A stretch of 64,000 nt of DNA from CBDDIP01 sp965279405 (GCA_965279405.1 OZ257157.1:3472001-3536000), one strand, 5' to 3'. Positions 38,235 to 46,978 are shown, numbered from the stretch's first letter. Made by a program: numbers and translations. The notes: generated from the letters alone by a model not told the origin.

Positions 38235-39398
38235 ATGAGCGCGCACGTAGCAGCAGGTTGGGAACCCGTCGCCGAGGCCTTCCAGGCCAACCTCGACAGC
38301 GGTGAGGACGTCGGGGCCTCGACCGCGGTGTACCACCGCGGTGTGAAGGTGGTCGACCTCGCCGGTGGCCGGTTCGACGACGAGGGCGATCGTCCGTACA
38401 CGCACGACACCCTCCAGCTCGTGTTCAGCACGACGAAGGGGATCACCGCCATCGCGGTGGCGATGTGCGTGCAGCGCGGCCTGCTTTCCTACGACGACGA
38501 GGTCATCGCGCACTGGCCGGAGTTCGCCGCGCACGACAAGGGCGGCGCCACCGTGCGCCAGCTGCTCAGCCACCAGTGCGGGCTGATCTCCGTCGACGGG
38601 CCGATCACGCTCGCCGAGGCGCTGGACTGGGAGACGATCACCAGCCGTCTCGCTGATGCCACGCCCGACTGGCCGATCGCCACGGGTCACGGCTACCACG
38701 CGCTCACCTACGGCTGGTTGGCCGGCGAGCTCATCCGTCGCGTCGACGGCCGCACGCCCGGCCAGTTCGTCAACGAGGAGATCGCCAAGCCGCTCGGCGT
38801 CGACCTGTGGATCGGTCTGCCCGAGAGCGAAGAAGGCCGCGTCGCCCCGCTCGTCGGCCGGCCGATCAACACCGAGCACGAGGACCCCGCGGTGCGGGCG
38901 ATGCTCGAGCAGTTCATGGGGCCGAACAGCCGGGCAGGACGGGCGTTGATGCTCAACGGCGCGTTCGCCGAGGAGGGTGCGTTCAACCGTCGCGACGTGC
39001 ACGCCGCGCAGATCCCGGCGGCCAACTGCATCACGAACGCCGCCTCGCTGGCCAAGGTCTACGCGGCGACGATGGGCCCGATCGACGGCGTGCAGCTCCT
39101 CGATGCCGACGTGCGCGACGTCGCCCGCACCTGCGTCACGCCCGACGGCGAGGTCGACCTGTGCCTCATGATGCCGACCACGTTCGGCATGGGCTTCATG
39201 ACGAGTGGCGGCTTCACCCCGTTCTCGGGGGCCGGCTCATACGGCCATCCGGGTGCAGGTGGCTCGGTGGCGTTCGCCCATCCGGAGCGGCAGCTGGCGT
39301 TCGGCTACGCGATGAACCAGATGGCGCAGAACCTGGCCGGCGATCTTCGTGCGCAGCGCCTCGTCGACGCCGCGGTGCAGGTCGCCGACTCGCTGTAG
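38235..39398 (+). CDS. Serine hydrolase, beta-lactamase/EstB family (class C fold)
   Basis: A 387-residue protein of the penicillin-binding-protein-like hydrolases. SxxK motif FSTTKGITA (Ser near residue 65), the YxN-type second motif is GYHALTYGW near 155, and the third motif is HPGAGGS near 335. These esterases or peptidases act on D-amino esters or lactones; many actinobacterial members are linked to lipid or cholesterol loci. It has no signal peptide, so it is cytoplasmic. It converges with a related gene (39409) across a 10-bp gap. The ATG at 38235 is used. Confidence 0.85.
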   Translation: MSAHVAAGWEPVAEAFQANLDSGEDVGASTAVYHRGVKVVDLAGGRFDDEGDRPYTHDTLQLVFSTTKGITAIAVAMCVQRGLLSYDDEVIAHWPEFAAHDKGGATVRQLLSHQCGLISVDGPITLAEALDWETITSRLADATPDWPIATGHGYHALTYGWLAGELIRRVDGRTPGQFVNEEIAKPLGVDLWIGLPESEEGRVAPLVGRPINTEHEDPAVRAMLEQFMGPNSRAGRALMLNGAFAEEGAFNRRDVHAAQIPAANCITNAASLAKVYAATMGPIDGVQLLDADVRDVARTCVTPDGEVDLCLMMPTTFGMGFMTSGGFTPFSGAGSYGHPGAGGSVAFAHPERQLAFGYAMNQMAQNLAGDLRAQRLVDAAVQVADSL

Positions 39399-39408
39399 TC
39401 AGTGGCGG

Positions 39409-40539
39409 TCAGGCCAGGCCGGCCATGAACGCGAACAGCAGCCCACCGCCGCGCAGGTCGCCGGTGGTGCCCTCGCCCATCTTGTTCATCACGTAGCTGA
39501 ACGTGATGTGCGCGTCGACGTCGTTGACGACGATCGAGCCGCCCCAACCACCCCAGAAGCAGGTGCGCGGGTTGACGCTGAGCGGCATCTCGGCGCTGTT
39601 CAACCCGTACCCCATGCCGAAGCGGATCGGCGTGCCCAGCACCTTGTCGGTGCCGTAGGACTGCTCCTCGAAGAGCGCGTCCACGCCGGCCGCGGAGAGG
39701 AACGTGTGCCCGTTGAGCGTGCCCTCGTTGGAGATGATCGACTGCGCCAGTGCCACCGATCGTGCGTTGCCGTGTCCGTTGGCCGCCGGGATCTCGGCTC
39801 GGCGCCACGGGATGCTGTGCGACACCGTGGCGTCCAGCGGCGGGTTCATCATCTTGCGGGCCAGATCCGAGTCGGCGGCGCCGAACTCGAGCGGCGGCGG
39901 CGGGATGACCAGTGCGATCCGGTCGTCGCACTCGGGCGGCGTACCGATGTGGAAGTCGATGCCGAGCGGCTCGGCGACCTCCCTGCGGAAGAACTCGCCC
40001 ATCGACACGCCGCTGGCGCGTCGGATGACCTCGCCGACGAGGTAGCCCTCGGTGACGGCGTGGTAGCCCGACGCGGTGCCCGGCTCCCACCACGGTGCCT
40101 GCGCGGCGAGGCGGGCGCAGGCGAGGTCCCAGTCGTAGAGGTCGTCGACGTGCATCGGCTCCTCCCACCCGGACAGCCCGGACGTGTGGCTGAGGAGGTG
40201 ACGCACCTCGATGCGCTCCTTGCCGTTCGCGGCGAACTCCGGCCAGTACTTCGCCACCGGCGCGTGCAGGTCGATCTCGCCGCGGTCGGCAAGCATCAAC
40301 GCGGACAGGGCGAGCATCGTCTTGGTCGTGCTCCAGACGTTGATGATCGTGTCGTCCTGCCACGGGTTCGTCTTCGACTCGTCGGTGTGGCCACCCCAGA
40401 TGTCGACCACCACCTCACCTTCGATCGTCGCGCACACGCTGGCACCGACGTCGAGGCCGGCGGCGATGCTGCCGGCAAGCGTGTCGCGCACCGATTCGAA
40501 ACGCGGGTCGACGAAACCGCCGATGGTCACTTCGGACAT
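39409..40539 (-). CDS. Serine hydrolase, beta-lactamase/EstB family
   Basis: A 376-residue hydrolase of the same family as the neighbour at 38235: SxxK in WSTTKTMLAL, GYHAVTEGYL (second motif) and a C-terminal glycine-rich FWGGWGGSIVVND in place of HPGAGGS, so the third motif is different (WGGS). It is acidic and cytoplasmic. The start ATG at 40539 has GGGGG six bases upstream; a GTG at 40542 is directly before it. It converges with its paralogue and lies upstream of the M20 peptidase on the same strand, though oppositely ordered. The pair probably arose by duplication; the substrate is unknown. Confidence 0.85.
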   Translation of the reverse strand: MSEVTIGGFVDPRFESVRDTLAGSIAAGLDVGASVCATIEGEVVVDIWGGHTDESKTNPWQDDTIINVWSTTKTMLALSALMLADRGEIDLHAPVAKYWPEFAANGKERIEVRHLLSHTSGLSGWEEPMHVDDLYDWDLACARLAAQAPWWEPGTASGYHAVTEGYLVGEVIRRASGVSMGEFFRREVAEPLGIDFHIGTPPECDDRIALVIPPPPLEFGAADSDLARKMMNPPLDATVSHSIPWRRAEIPAANGHGNARSVALAQSIISNEGTLNGHTFLSAAGVDALFEEQSYGTDKVLGTPIRFGMGYGLNSAEMPLSVNPRTCFWGGWGGSIVVNDVDAHITFSYVMNKMGEGTTGDLRGGGLLFAFMAGLA

Positions 40540-40570
40540 CACAAGCCCCCTGATCGTGTCGACTCGGAAC

Positions 40571-41986
40571 CTATCGGGTGGCGTGGGCGGGCAACAGCGC
40601 CGCGAGGACCATCGTCACCTTGCGAGCGGTGGGGACGTCCAGGAACTCGTTCGGCCCGTGTGCGTTGCTGCCCGGGCCGAGGGCGCCGGTGATCACGAAC
40701 TGGGCGGCGGGGAACATCTCGCCGAGCATGCCCATGAACGGGATCGTGCCGCCCTCCCCGAACGCACGCGACGGACGGCCGAAGGCGTCGGTTGACGCGT
40801 CGTCGAGCGCGGACTGCAGCCACGGCGCGAACGTCGGCGCGTTCCAGCCGGGTGCAGCGTGGCCGTTGAGGAACTGCACGGTGGCACCCGAGGGCGGGTC
40901 GGCCGTGAGCGCGTCGGTGATGGCTGCCAGCGCCGCGTCGCAATCGCACGTCGGCGGCAGGCGGAAGCTGAGGTGCAGCGCGGTGAACGGCCGGGTGACG
41001 TTGCCGGCGACGGCGACCGGTGGGATGCCGTCCATCCCCGTGTAGCTGAGCGTCGGCAGCCACGTGCGGCCGAGCAGCTGATCGGCCGGGTCGTCGACCA
41101 CCGGCTCGGTGCTGCCGGCCCACGGGTAGTTGCCGGCGATGTGGAACTCGGAGGCCGTGTCGACCGCCTGCTGGCGCCGATCCGGAGGGATCTCGACGTG
41201 CAGCTGCGGCAGCAGGATGCGCCCGTCGATGCTGTCCTCGATGCGATCGAGGAGCTCGCGGATGATGCGGAACGACGACGGCACGACGCCGCTGCCCTCG
41301 CCGCTGTGGATGCCCTCCTCGAGCACGTCGACGCGCAGCGTGCCGGCGGCGATGCCGCGCAGCGACGTGGTGACCCACAGCCGTTCGTTGTCCATGCAAC
41401 CGCTGTCGAGGCAGAGCACGAGGCTCGGCGTTCCGATGCGATCCTTCAGGGCAACGAGGTAGGCGGGCAGGTCGGGGCTGCCGCTCTCCTCGCTGGCCTC
41501 GATGATGATCACGAGGCGCGTGTGCGGCTTGCCGGCTGCCTGCGCTGCCTCGATGGACAGCAGGCTGGCGAACGCGGCGTAGCCGTCGTCGGCGCCACCG
41601 CGGCCGTACAGGCGGTCGCCCTCGAGCACGGGCGTCCATGGGCCGAGGCCCTCGCGCCAGCCGGTCATCTCCGGTTGCTTGTCGAGGTGGCCGTAGAGCA
41701 GCACCGTGTCGTCGACCGAGGCGGTGTGCAGCTCGGGCAGGAACGCCGGCACCTCCATGAAGACGATCGGCGTCAGGCCGTCCAGCTCGATCACCTCGAC
41801 GGTGAGGCCGGTGATCTCGCGCGCCGCACACCATGAGCGCACCAGCTCGACGGCGCGGTCCATGTGGCCGTGCGAACGCCACTCCGGGTCGAACGCCTTC
41901 GACACGTTCGGGATGGCGATGTAGTCGAACAACGTGGGGACGATGTCGTCGTCCCACACTCGTGTGATGTGCTCGCTGATGGTCAC
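40571..41986 (-). CDS. M20-family metallopeptidase (dipeptidase-like)
   Basis: A 471-residue zinc peptidase. The metal ligands are seen in YGHLDKQPE (His), YGRGGADDGYA (Asp, near residue 128), EASEESGS (catalytic Glu and ligand Glu, near 165), the Asp in LCLDSGC and the last His in NAHGPNE near 445. The length fits the M20/CPG2-type dipeptidases and acetyl-ornithine deacetylase relatives. It probably cleaves dipeptides or N-acyl amino acids in the cytoplasm. The start is GTG at 41986, overlapping the stop of the nitronate monooxygenase gene (GTGA). The pairing with an oxidoreductase is unexplained. Confidence 0.85.
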   Translation of the reverse strand: MTISEHITRVWDDDIVPTLFDYIAIPNVSKAFDPEWRSHGHMDRAVELVRSWCAAREITGLTVEVIELDGLTPIVFMEVPAFLPELHTASVDDTVLLYGHLDKQPEMTGWREGLGPWTPVLEGDRLYGRGGADDGYAAFASLLSIEAAQAAGKPHTRLVIIIEASEESGSPDLPAYLVALKDRIGTPSLVLCLDSGCMDNERLWVTTSLRGIAAGTLRVDVLEEGIHSGEGSGVVPSSFRIIRELLDRIEDSIDGRILLPQLHVEIPPDRRQQAVDTASEFHIAGNYPWAGSTEPVVDDPADQLLGRTWLPTLSYTGMDGIPPVAVAGNVTRPFTALHLSFRLPPTCDCDAALAAITDALTADPPSGATVQFLNGHAAPGWNAPTFAPWLQSALDDASTDAFGRPSRAFGEGGTIPFMGMLGEMFPAAQFVITGALGPGSNAHGPNEFLDVPTARKVTMVLAALLPAHATR

Positions 41987-42960
41987 TTGCGCACCGTAGC
42001 GGCGACCTGTGCGACGCGCTCGATGACCCGTTCGGCCTCGGCGACCATGCTGCGCACGAGCTCACCGGCGGGCACCAGCGAGTCGAAACCGCCGACGCCC
42101 TGGCCGGCCGGCATGAACTCCTTGGTGACGTCGACCTCGGTCCCGCTCGGGAAGCCGAGGTGGTTGACACCTTCCTGCGAGGAGAAGATCGCCTGCTGCG
42201 GGAACGGCTTGAGCTCCTCGGGGTGCTGCTCGAAGTGGTTCGTCCACTCGTTGCGCACGACCCGGCACGTCTTGCCGGTGAACGACTTGCTGATCACCGT
42301 GCCGTCCTCGGCCAGCGCCAGCAGCGCCTCCTTGTAGCCGTTCACGGCGCGCGCCTCGGGGGTGGCGATGAACCGCGTCCCGATCCACACGCCGTCCGCG
42401 CCGAGGGCCAGCGACGCGGCGAGACCACGCCCGTCGTACAGCCCGCCGGCGGCGACCACCGGAACCTGTGCGCCGACGGCATCGACCACCTGCGGGACGA
42501 GTGCCATCGTGGCGACGACGCCGGTGTGGCCACCGCCCTCGGTGCCCTGGGCGACGACGAAGTCGACCCCGCTGGCGACCGCACTGACCGCGTGGCGGAC
42601 CTTGCCGCACATGCTGCCGACGAGGATGTTCTTCGAGTGGAGGAGGTCGATGACCTCGCGCGGCACGCCGAGCCCGGCGACGAAGATCCGCGCCCCTCCT
42701 TCGATGACGCTCTGGATGCCGCGCTCGACCTGGCCGGGCATCGCCGTCAGCAGGTCGACGCCGAACGGCTTCGACGTCAGCTCGCGGACCTTGGCCATCT
42801 CCTCCGGGAGCTCGTCCGCGGCCATCGTCGACGCGCCGAGCGTGCCGATGCCACCGGCTTCGCTGACCGCGGCGACGAGCGTGTGGTAGCTCACCCCGCC
42901 CATGCCGGCGAGCATGACCGGGTGTTCGATGTCGAGCAGTTCGGTGAGGCGAGTGCGCAT
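41983..42960 (-). CDS. Nitronate monooxygenase-family flavoprotein
   Basis: A 325-residue FMN TIM-barrel protein. It begins MRTRLTELLDIEHPVMLAGMGGVSYHTLVAAVSEAGG (cited in parts) and has VAQGTEGGGHTG near residue 150, the FMN phosphate site VVAAGGLYDGRGLAASLALGADGVWIGTRF near 185 (in parts), and a C-terminal SFTGKTCRVVRNEW. These match 2-nitropropane dioxygenase/nitronate monooxygenase relatives, many of which act instead on propionate 3-nitronate or enoyl-thioesters (FabK). The start ATG is at 42960. It shares a 4-nt overlap with the downstream M20 gene. Confidence 0.85.
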   Translation of the reverse strand: MRTRLTELLDIEHPVMLAGMGGVSYHTLVAAVSEAGGIGTLGASTMAADELPEEMAKVRELTSKPFGVDLLTAMPGQVERGIQSVIEGGARIFVAGLGVPREVIDLLHSKNILVGSMCGKVRHAVSAVASGVDFVVAQGTEGGGHTGVVATMALVPQVVDAVGAQVPVVAAGGLYDGRGLAASLALGADGVWIGTRFIATPEARAVNGYKEALLALAEDGTVISKSFTGKTCRVVRNEWTNHFEQHPEELKPFPQQAIFSSQEGVNHLGFPSGTEVDVTKEFMPAGQGVGGFDSLVPAGELVRSMVAEAERVIERVAQVAATVRK

Positions 42961-43018
42961 GGCTGCACGGTAGCCACGGCCGCGCAGCGCGACCGGGCCG
43001 GGGTGCGGCAGGAGGATG

Positions 43019-44266
43019 TCAGCGTCGGAACGCGCCGGGTTGGCGCAGGAAGCCGCGATGCCAGCGGCGCGGGGTGAGGACCACCGCACGCGGCTCGTCC
43101 TCGAACATCCACCTCGCGAAGTTGCGGCGCGTCCAGCCGCTGAGCCCGGCCAGCCGGATCGCGCCCCGAGCTGCCTTCGGATGGCGCAGCGCGCGACTGA
43201 GCACGGCAGACATCCGGTGGTCGGCCAACAGGTGGTGCCGCACGGCTCGTTCGTAGTGGTGGCGCACGTCGTCGGCGCTCCCGCCGGCGATGATCGACTC
43301 TGCAGCGAGGCGGCCGGTGAGCACGGCCTGTCCGATCCCCTCGCCGGTCATCGTGTCCGTCGCCCGCGCCGCGTCGCCGACGAACAGCGTCCTGCCCGTG
43401 GCGAGCACCGCGCGATCGATGCCGGCGGGGATCGGCCACGCCGTGTGGCGATCCTCGTACTGCACGTTCGGCCCGAGCGCGTCGACGATGTGCGGCCGGG
43501 CGAACAGCTCGGGCCAGATCTGCTTGAGGTCCTTGCCGCTGCGTTCACCGTCGCGCAAGACGCCGAAGCCGACGTTGACCCGGCCGTCGGGCAGCGGGAA
43601 GCTCCACGCGTAACCCGGCAGCAGGTCGGGCTCGAACCACACGTAGAGGCGATGCGCGGCGGGGCCGGTGACGTGGTTGGCGTACTGACGGAACGCGTGC
43701 CACTCACCGAGGTAGCCGGCTTCGGCCACACCGAGCGCCCGTCGCGTCGGCGACCACATCCCATCGGCCGCGATCACGTGCTGCGCCTCGATCGTGCCGA
43801 TCCCCTCGACGTTCGCGTGCATCGCTCCGTCGCGCTCGACGATCGTCGTCAGCGCACGTCCTTGGTGCACCTGCGCTCCCGCCTCGACGGCGAGACGCAC
43901 GAGCGCATCGTCGAGCTCGCGACGCGGCGTCGTCGCGGCGAAGATCCCGTCGCGGGGGAGTGGCAGCTCGATCTCGCGGCCGGATGGTGACCGCAGCCAC
44001 GCCGCGTCGACGGTCTGCCAACTTGGCACCATCTCCGGTCGCAGCCCGAGCGGTTCGAGCTCGCGCAACGCCAACGTCGTCAGTCCGTCACCGCAGCACT
44101 TGTCGCGCGGAAAGGTGGCCTTGTCGATCACGAGCACGTCGCGCCCTGCTCGCGCCAAGGTGATCGCCGCGGCCGTCCCCGCCGGCCCCGCCCCGACGAT
44201 GAGCACGTCGGTGATCTCGGTGCTCGCTGCGCTCGCCTGCCGTGTTCGTTCGCTGCGCTCGCTCAC
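43019..44266 (-). CDS. Geranylgeranyl-reductase-family FAD-dependent oxidoreductase
   Basis: A 415-residue flavoprotein with the FAD-binding VLIVGAGPAGTAAAITLARAG at about 22-42 (cited in parts), FPRDKCCGDGLTTLALRELEPLGL (the geranylgeranyl-reductase KxCGxG-like motif) near 60, and FVGDAARATDTMTGEGIGQAV near 300. Relatives saturate the isoprenoid chains of menaquinone or lipids (MenJ-like). The GTG start at 44266 has GGAG six bases upstream. The first 18 residues (VSERSERTRQASAASTEI) are made by a 26-bp-spaced repeat in the DNA. It is followed upstream by the amidase gene, 22 bp away. Confidence 0.83.
   Translation of the reverse strand: MSERSERTRQASAASTEITDVLIVGAGPAGTAAAITLARAGRDVLVIDKATFPRDKCCGDGLTTLALRELEPLGLRPEMVPSWQTVDAAWLRSPSGREIELPLPRDGIFAATTPRRELDDALVRLAVEAGAQVHQGRALTTIVERDGAMHANVEGIGTIEAQHVIAADGMWSPTRRALGVAEAGYLGEWHAFRQYANHVTGPAAHRLYVWFEPDLLPGYAWSFPLPDGRVNVGFGVLRDGERSGKDLKQIWPELFARPHIVDALGPNVQYEDRHTAWPIPAGIDRAVLATGRTLFVGDAARATDTMTGEGIGQAVLTGRLAAESIIAGGSADDVRHHYERAVRHHLLADHRMSAVLSRALRHPKAARGAIRLAGLSGWTRRNFARWMFEDEPRAVVLTPRRWHRGFLRQPGAFRR
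44225..44262. repeat. Two copies of CGCTGCGCTCGC in the 5' end of the reductase gene
   Basis: The 12-bp sequence occurs at 44225-44236 and 44251-44262 and encodes the SERSER and ASAAS parts of the N-terminal extension. Similar GAGCGCAGCGAGCG runs are known widely from actinobacterial genomes. It probably reflects a recurrent repeat rather than a functional domain. Confidence 0.5.
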
Positions 44267-44288
44267 CTGGGCTCCAGTGGGTTCGCGC

Positions 44289-45086
44289 TCACGGGGTGAC
44301 GGGGCCGAGGCGGCGGGCTTGGCGCATGGCGCCGCTCCACGCGTCGAGCTGGGCGATGACGCGCGTGCGCAGATCAGGGATGAGCGCGTAGAGCTGGTCA
44401 CCGGGGCAGGCGGTGTACGACATGTCGCGATGGCCGGCGATGGTCGGGGTGGTGACCACCGTGCCGGCCTTCCACTTCTGGGATCCGCGAGACGTGAAGG
44501 TGGTCGTCGCTCCGGCCGACACGTCGATGTCCCAGCGATCGGCGAGGTACGCCAGCACCTTCACCAACGACGCCTGCGCAGCGGCGGTCGGGGCCACGGA
44601 GGTGAACTCGCCGATCAAGCAGACGAGCTGGGCGAACCCCTGGCTGCCGCCGGTGGCGTCGGCGACGACGGGGTGCCACATCGCCCCCTGCCGGCCTTCC
44701 CAGACGCCGCCGTCGCGGTCGACGAAGAACTCGTAGCAGACGTCCGGCCAGCCCTTCGCCGAGCTGGTGTGCCATGAGTACGTGGCCCGGATCTGCCCGC
44801 GTGGATCCTGATCGGTACCGGCGGTGTGGTGCACCAGCAGGAACTGCGGAACCTCCTGACGCAGCGCTCCCTTGGGCGGCAGGTCGGCACCCCACGCGTC
44901 ACGCGGGTAGATCGACAACCCGGGCATCACCTCCACGGCGGGAACCGCCGGCGGCGAAGGGGCTGCAGACGTCGACGAGCTCCCGGCGAGGACGAGCGCG
45001 GCGGTGGTGATCGCCGAGCCGATGAGTGCTTCGCGTCGTGTCAGCTGGCAGTCGCACACGCCGGTCACCTTATGATGCGACCGCAT
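44289..45086 (-). CDS. Exported N-acetylmuramoyl-L-alanine amidase (PGRP/Amidase_2 domain)
   Basis: A 265-residue secreted hydrolase. The N-terminus LTRREALIGSAITTAALVLAGSSS is a twin-arginine signal peptide (cited in parts, RR at about 17-18). The amidase domain has YPRDAWGADLPPKGALR, the zinc His in FLLVHHTAG, GWPDVCYEFFVDRDGGVWEGR, and the C-terminal GHRDMSYTACPGD with the second and third zinc ligands. It cuts the lactyl-amide bond of peptidoglycan in remodelling or recycling. The ATG start is at 45086; it is divergent from the SDR gene at 45117, 30 bp away. Confidence 0.87.
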   Translation of the reverse strand: MRSHHKVTGVCDCQLTRREALIGSAITTAALVLAGSSSTSAAPSPPAVPAVEVMPGLSIYPRDAWGADLPPKGALRQEVPQFLLVHHTAGTDQDPRGQIRATYSWHTSSAKGWPDVCYEFFVDRDGGVWEGRQGAMWHPVVADATGGSQGFAQLVCLIGEFTSVAPTAAAQASLVKVLAYLADRWDIDVSAGATTTFTSRGSQKWKAGTVVTTPTIAGHRDMSYTACPGDQLYALIPDLRTRVIAQLDAWSGAMRQARRLGPVTP

Positions 45087-45116
45087 CGAACGTCACAGAA
45101 CGAGGGGAAGATCCAG

Positions 45117-46037
45117 ATGAGCAAGCTGTGTGAGGGCCGTGTCGCCATCGTCACCGGAGCGGGTCGGGGCATCGGCCGCGAGCACGCCCTGAGCCTGGCC
45201 GCCCACGGCGCCAAGGTGGTCGTCAACGACCTCGGTGGCAACGTCGACGGCAGCGGCGGCGACCTCAGCCCCGCCGAGCAGGTCGTGCAGGAGATCAAGG
45301 GCATGGGCGGCGAAGCCGTCGCCAACGGCGACAGCGTGTCGTCGTGGGAGGGTGCACAGCGGTTGATCAACACCGCTGTCGAGACGTTCGGCGATCTGCA
45401 CGTGCTGGTCAACAACGCCGGCATCCTGCGCGACCGGGTGCTGGTCAACATGACCGAGGAGGAGTGGGACGCGGTCATCAACGTGCACCTCAAGGGCACG
45501 TTCGCTCCCGCTCGTTGGGCCGCCGCGTACTGGCGTGAGCAGAGCAAGGCCGGCAAGCCGGTCGATGGTCGGATCATCAACACCACGTCGGTCAGCGGCA
45601 TCTACGGCAACCCGGGCCAGACCAACTACGGCGCAGCGAAGGCCGGCATCGCCGCGTTCAGCAACATCGCCGCGCTCGAACTGAGCCGCTACGGCGTCAC
45701 CGTGAACGCCGTCGGTCCCGTCGCGCTGACGCGCATGACCGAGGGCCTCGGTCCGGCACCGGAGACCGACGAGGAGCGCGAGATGCGCTCACCGCGCTGG
45801 ATCGCCCCGATCGTCACCTGGCTGGCGAGTGCCGAGTCCAAGCACGTCACCGGTCGCGTCTTCGAGGCCAGCGGTCAGACCCTGGCCGTCGCCGAAGGCT
45901 GGGTGCGCGGCCCGCGTCACGCACCGGTCGAGGATCCGACGCTCGTCGGTCCGATCGTCGACGAGCTGCTGGCCGCGGCCCGCAAGAACTCCGGCATGAA
46001 CGGCGAGCCCGGCGGGTGGCCCCAGCCGAAGTCCTGA
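45117..46037 (+). CDS. SDR of the MFE-2 dehydrogenase type ((3R)-hydroxyacyl-CoA dehydrogenase-like)
   Basis: A 306-residue SDR with TGAGRGIGREHALSLAAHGAKVVVNDLGGNVDG (in parts, residues 14-45), NNAGILRDRVLVNMTEEEW near 97, INTTSVSGIYG and YGAAKAG near 170. The NDLGG insertion is the signature of the dehydrogenase part of peroxisomal MFE-2. It converges on a MaoC-type hydratase gene (46091), so the two halves of MFE-2 stand side by side: hydratase-2 makes (3R)-hydroxyacyl-CoA, and this enzyme oxidises it. The ATG at 45117 has GAGGGG upstream. It is a paralogue of the SDR at 10885. Confidence 0.86.
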   Translation: MSKLCEGRVAIVTGAGRGIGREHALSLAAHGAKVVVNDLGGNVDGSGGDLSPAEQVVQEIKGMGGEAVANGDSVSSWEGAQRLINTAVETFGDLHVLVNNAGILRDRVLVNMTEEEWDAVINVHLKGTFAPARWAAAYWREQSKAGKPVDGRIINTTSVSGIYGNPGQTNYGAAKAGIAAFSNIAALELSRYGVTVNAVGPVALTRMTEGLGPAPETDEEREMRSPRWIAPIVTWLASAESKHVTGRVFEASGQTLAVAEGWVRGPRHAPVEDPTLVGPIVDELLAAARKNSGMNGEPGGWPQPKS

Positions 46038-46038
46038 G

Positions 46039-46083
46039 CGTTTGTGCACGAACTGGGGCATGGTCCCGGTTCGTGCACAAACG
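46039..46083. terminator. Long near-perfect hairpin between convergent SDR and MaoC genes
   Basis: CGTTTGTGCACGAAC (46039-46053) and GTTCGTGCACAAACG (46069-46083) are perfect 15-bp arms. The stem may extend inward with a T-G and three or four G-C pairs. It starts two bases after the SDR stop and ends seven bases before the MaoC stop, so it could end transcription from both sides. No T-tract is present. Confidence 0.6.
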
Positions 46084-46090
46084 GTGATCG

Positions 46091-46933
46091 TCAGCTGAAC
46101 TTCAGGAGGCCTTGGTCGATGACGAGGCGGTCGCCGACGCTGGTGGTGAACAGGGCGGAGCCGTCGCCGTTGTCCCACATCGAGATGGTCAGCGCCTCAC
46201 CGGGCAGCACCGGTGAGGCGAACCGGCCTTCGATGTGCTGGAACCTGGAGGCGTCGCTGCCGCACAACGTGTGCACCAGCGCCCGGCCGGTGAACCCGTA
46301 CGTGCACAGGCCGTGGAGGATCGGGCGGTCGAAGCCGCCCATCGCGGCGAACGACGGGTCGCTGTGCAGCGGGTTGCGGTCGCCGGACAGCCGGTAGGTC
46401 AGCGCCTGATCCGGCGAGGTCTGGTACGTCACCTGATGATCCGCCGCGCGGTCCGGTGGAACGTTCTGCGGCCCGCTCGGGCCCCGATCACCGCCCCAAC
46501 CGCCCTCGCCGCGGATGAACGCGGAGGACAGGTTGGTGAACAGCGGCTGGCCGTCGCTGTTGTCGGTGGCCACGGTCTCGGTGACGACGACGGCCGCCTT
46601 GCCCTTGTCGTGCATCGCCACGACGCGACCCTGCATGGTCACCGAGCCCTGCACCGGGATCGGCTTGTGCAAGGTGATCGCCTGCTGACCGTGCACGAGC
46701 ATCGCCGGGTTGAACGTTCCGATGTTGCGCATCGCCGAGCCGGCGCCCCAGCCGACGACGACGGCGAAGGTCGGGAAGACCTGCTGGTCGACGTCCTTCG
46801 TGTTCTCGGTCGTGAACGACAGCTCGCCGGTGCCGGCACCGATGCCGACGGCGTAGAGCAGCGCGTCCTTGCTGTTCCAGCCGGCCTCGTAGGCCTCGCC
46901 CTGCGTTCCGACTGCGTCCGGGTTCAACGGCAT
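46091..46933 (-). CDS. MaoC-family (R)-enoyl-CoA hydratase (hydratase 2)
   Basis: A 280-residue double-hotdog protein. The catalytic motif YRLSGDRNPLHSDPSFAAMGGFDRPILHGLC (cited in parts; Asp and His of GDRNPLH) lies near residue 190, followed by GFTGRALV. The N-terminal half lacks a second active-site motif, as in eukaryotic-type hydratase 2. It hydrates trans-2-enoyl-CoA to (3R)-hydroxyacyl-CoA. It is convergent with the SDR that would oxidise this product, so the pair works like a split MFE-2 in beta-oxidation of fatty or sterol-derived acids. The ATG at 46933 is used. Confidence 0.87.
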   Translation of the reverse strand: MPLNPDAVGTQGEAYEAGWNSKDALLYAVGIGAGTGELSFTTENTKDVDQQVFPTFAVVVGWGAGSAMRNIGTFNPAMLVHGQQAITLHKPIPVQGSVTMQGRVVAMHDKGKAAVVVTETVATDNSDGQPLFTNLSSAFIRGEGGWGGDRGPSGPQNVPPDRAADHQVTYQTSPDQALTYRLSGDRNPLHSDPSFAAMGGFDRPILHGLCTYGFTGRALVHTLCGSDASRFQHIEGRFASPVLPGEALTISMWDNGDGSALFTTSVGDRLVIDQGLLKFS

Positions 46934-46978
46934 CGCACTACCCCCATGGTCGTGTGGTTCTGGGGGTGTTCTACTCCG

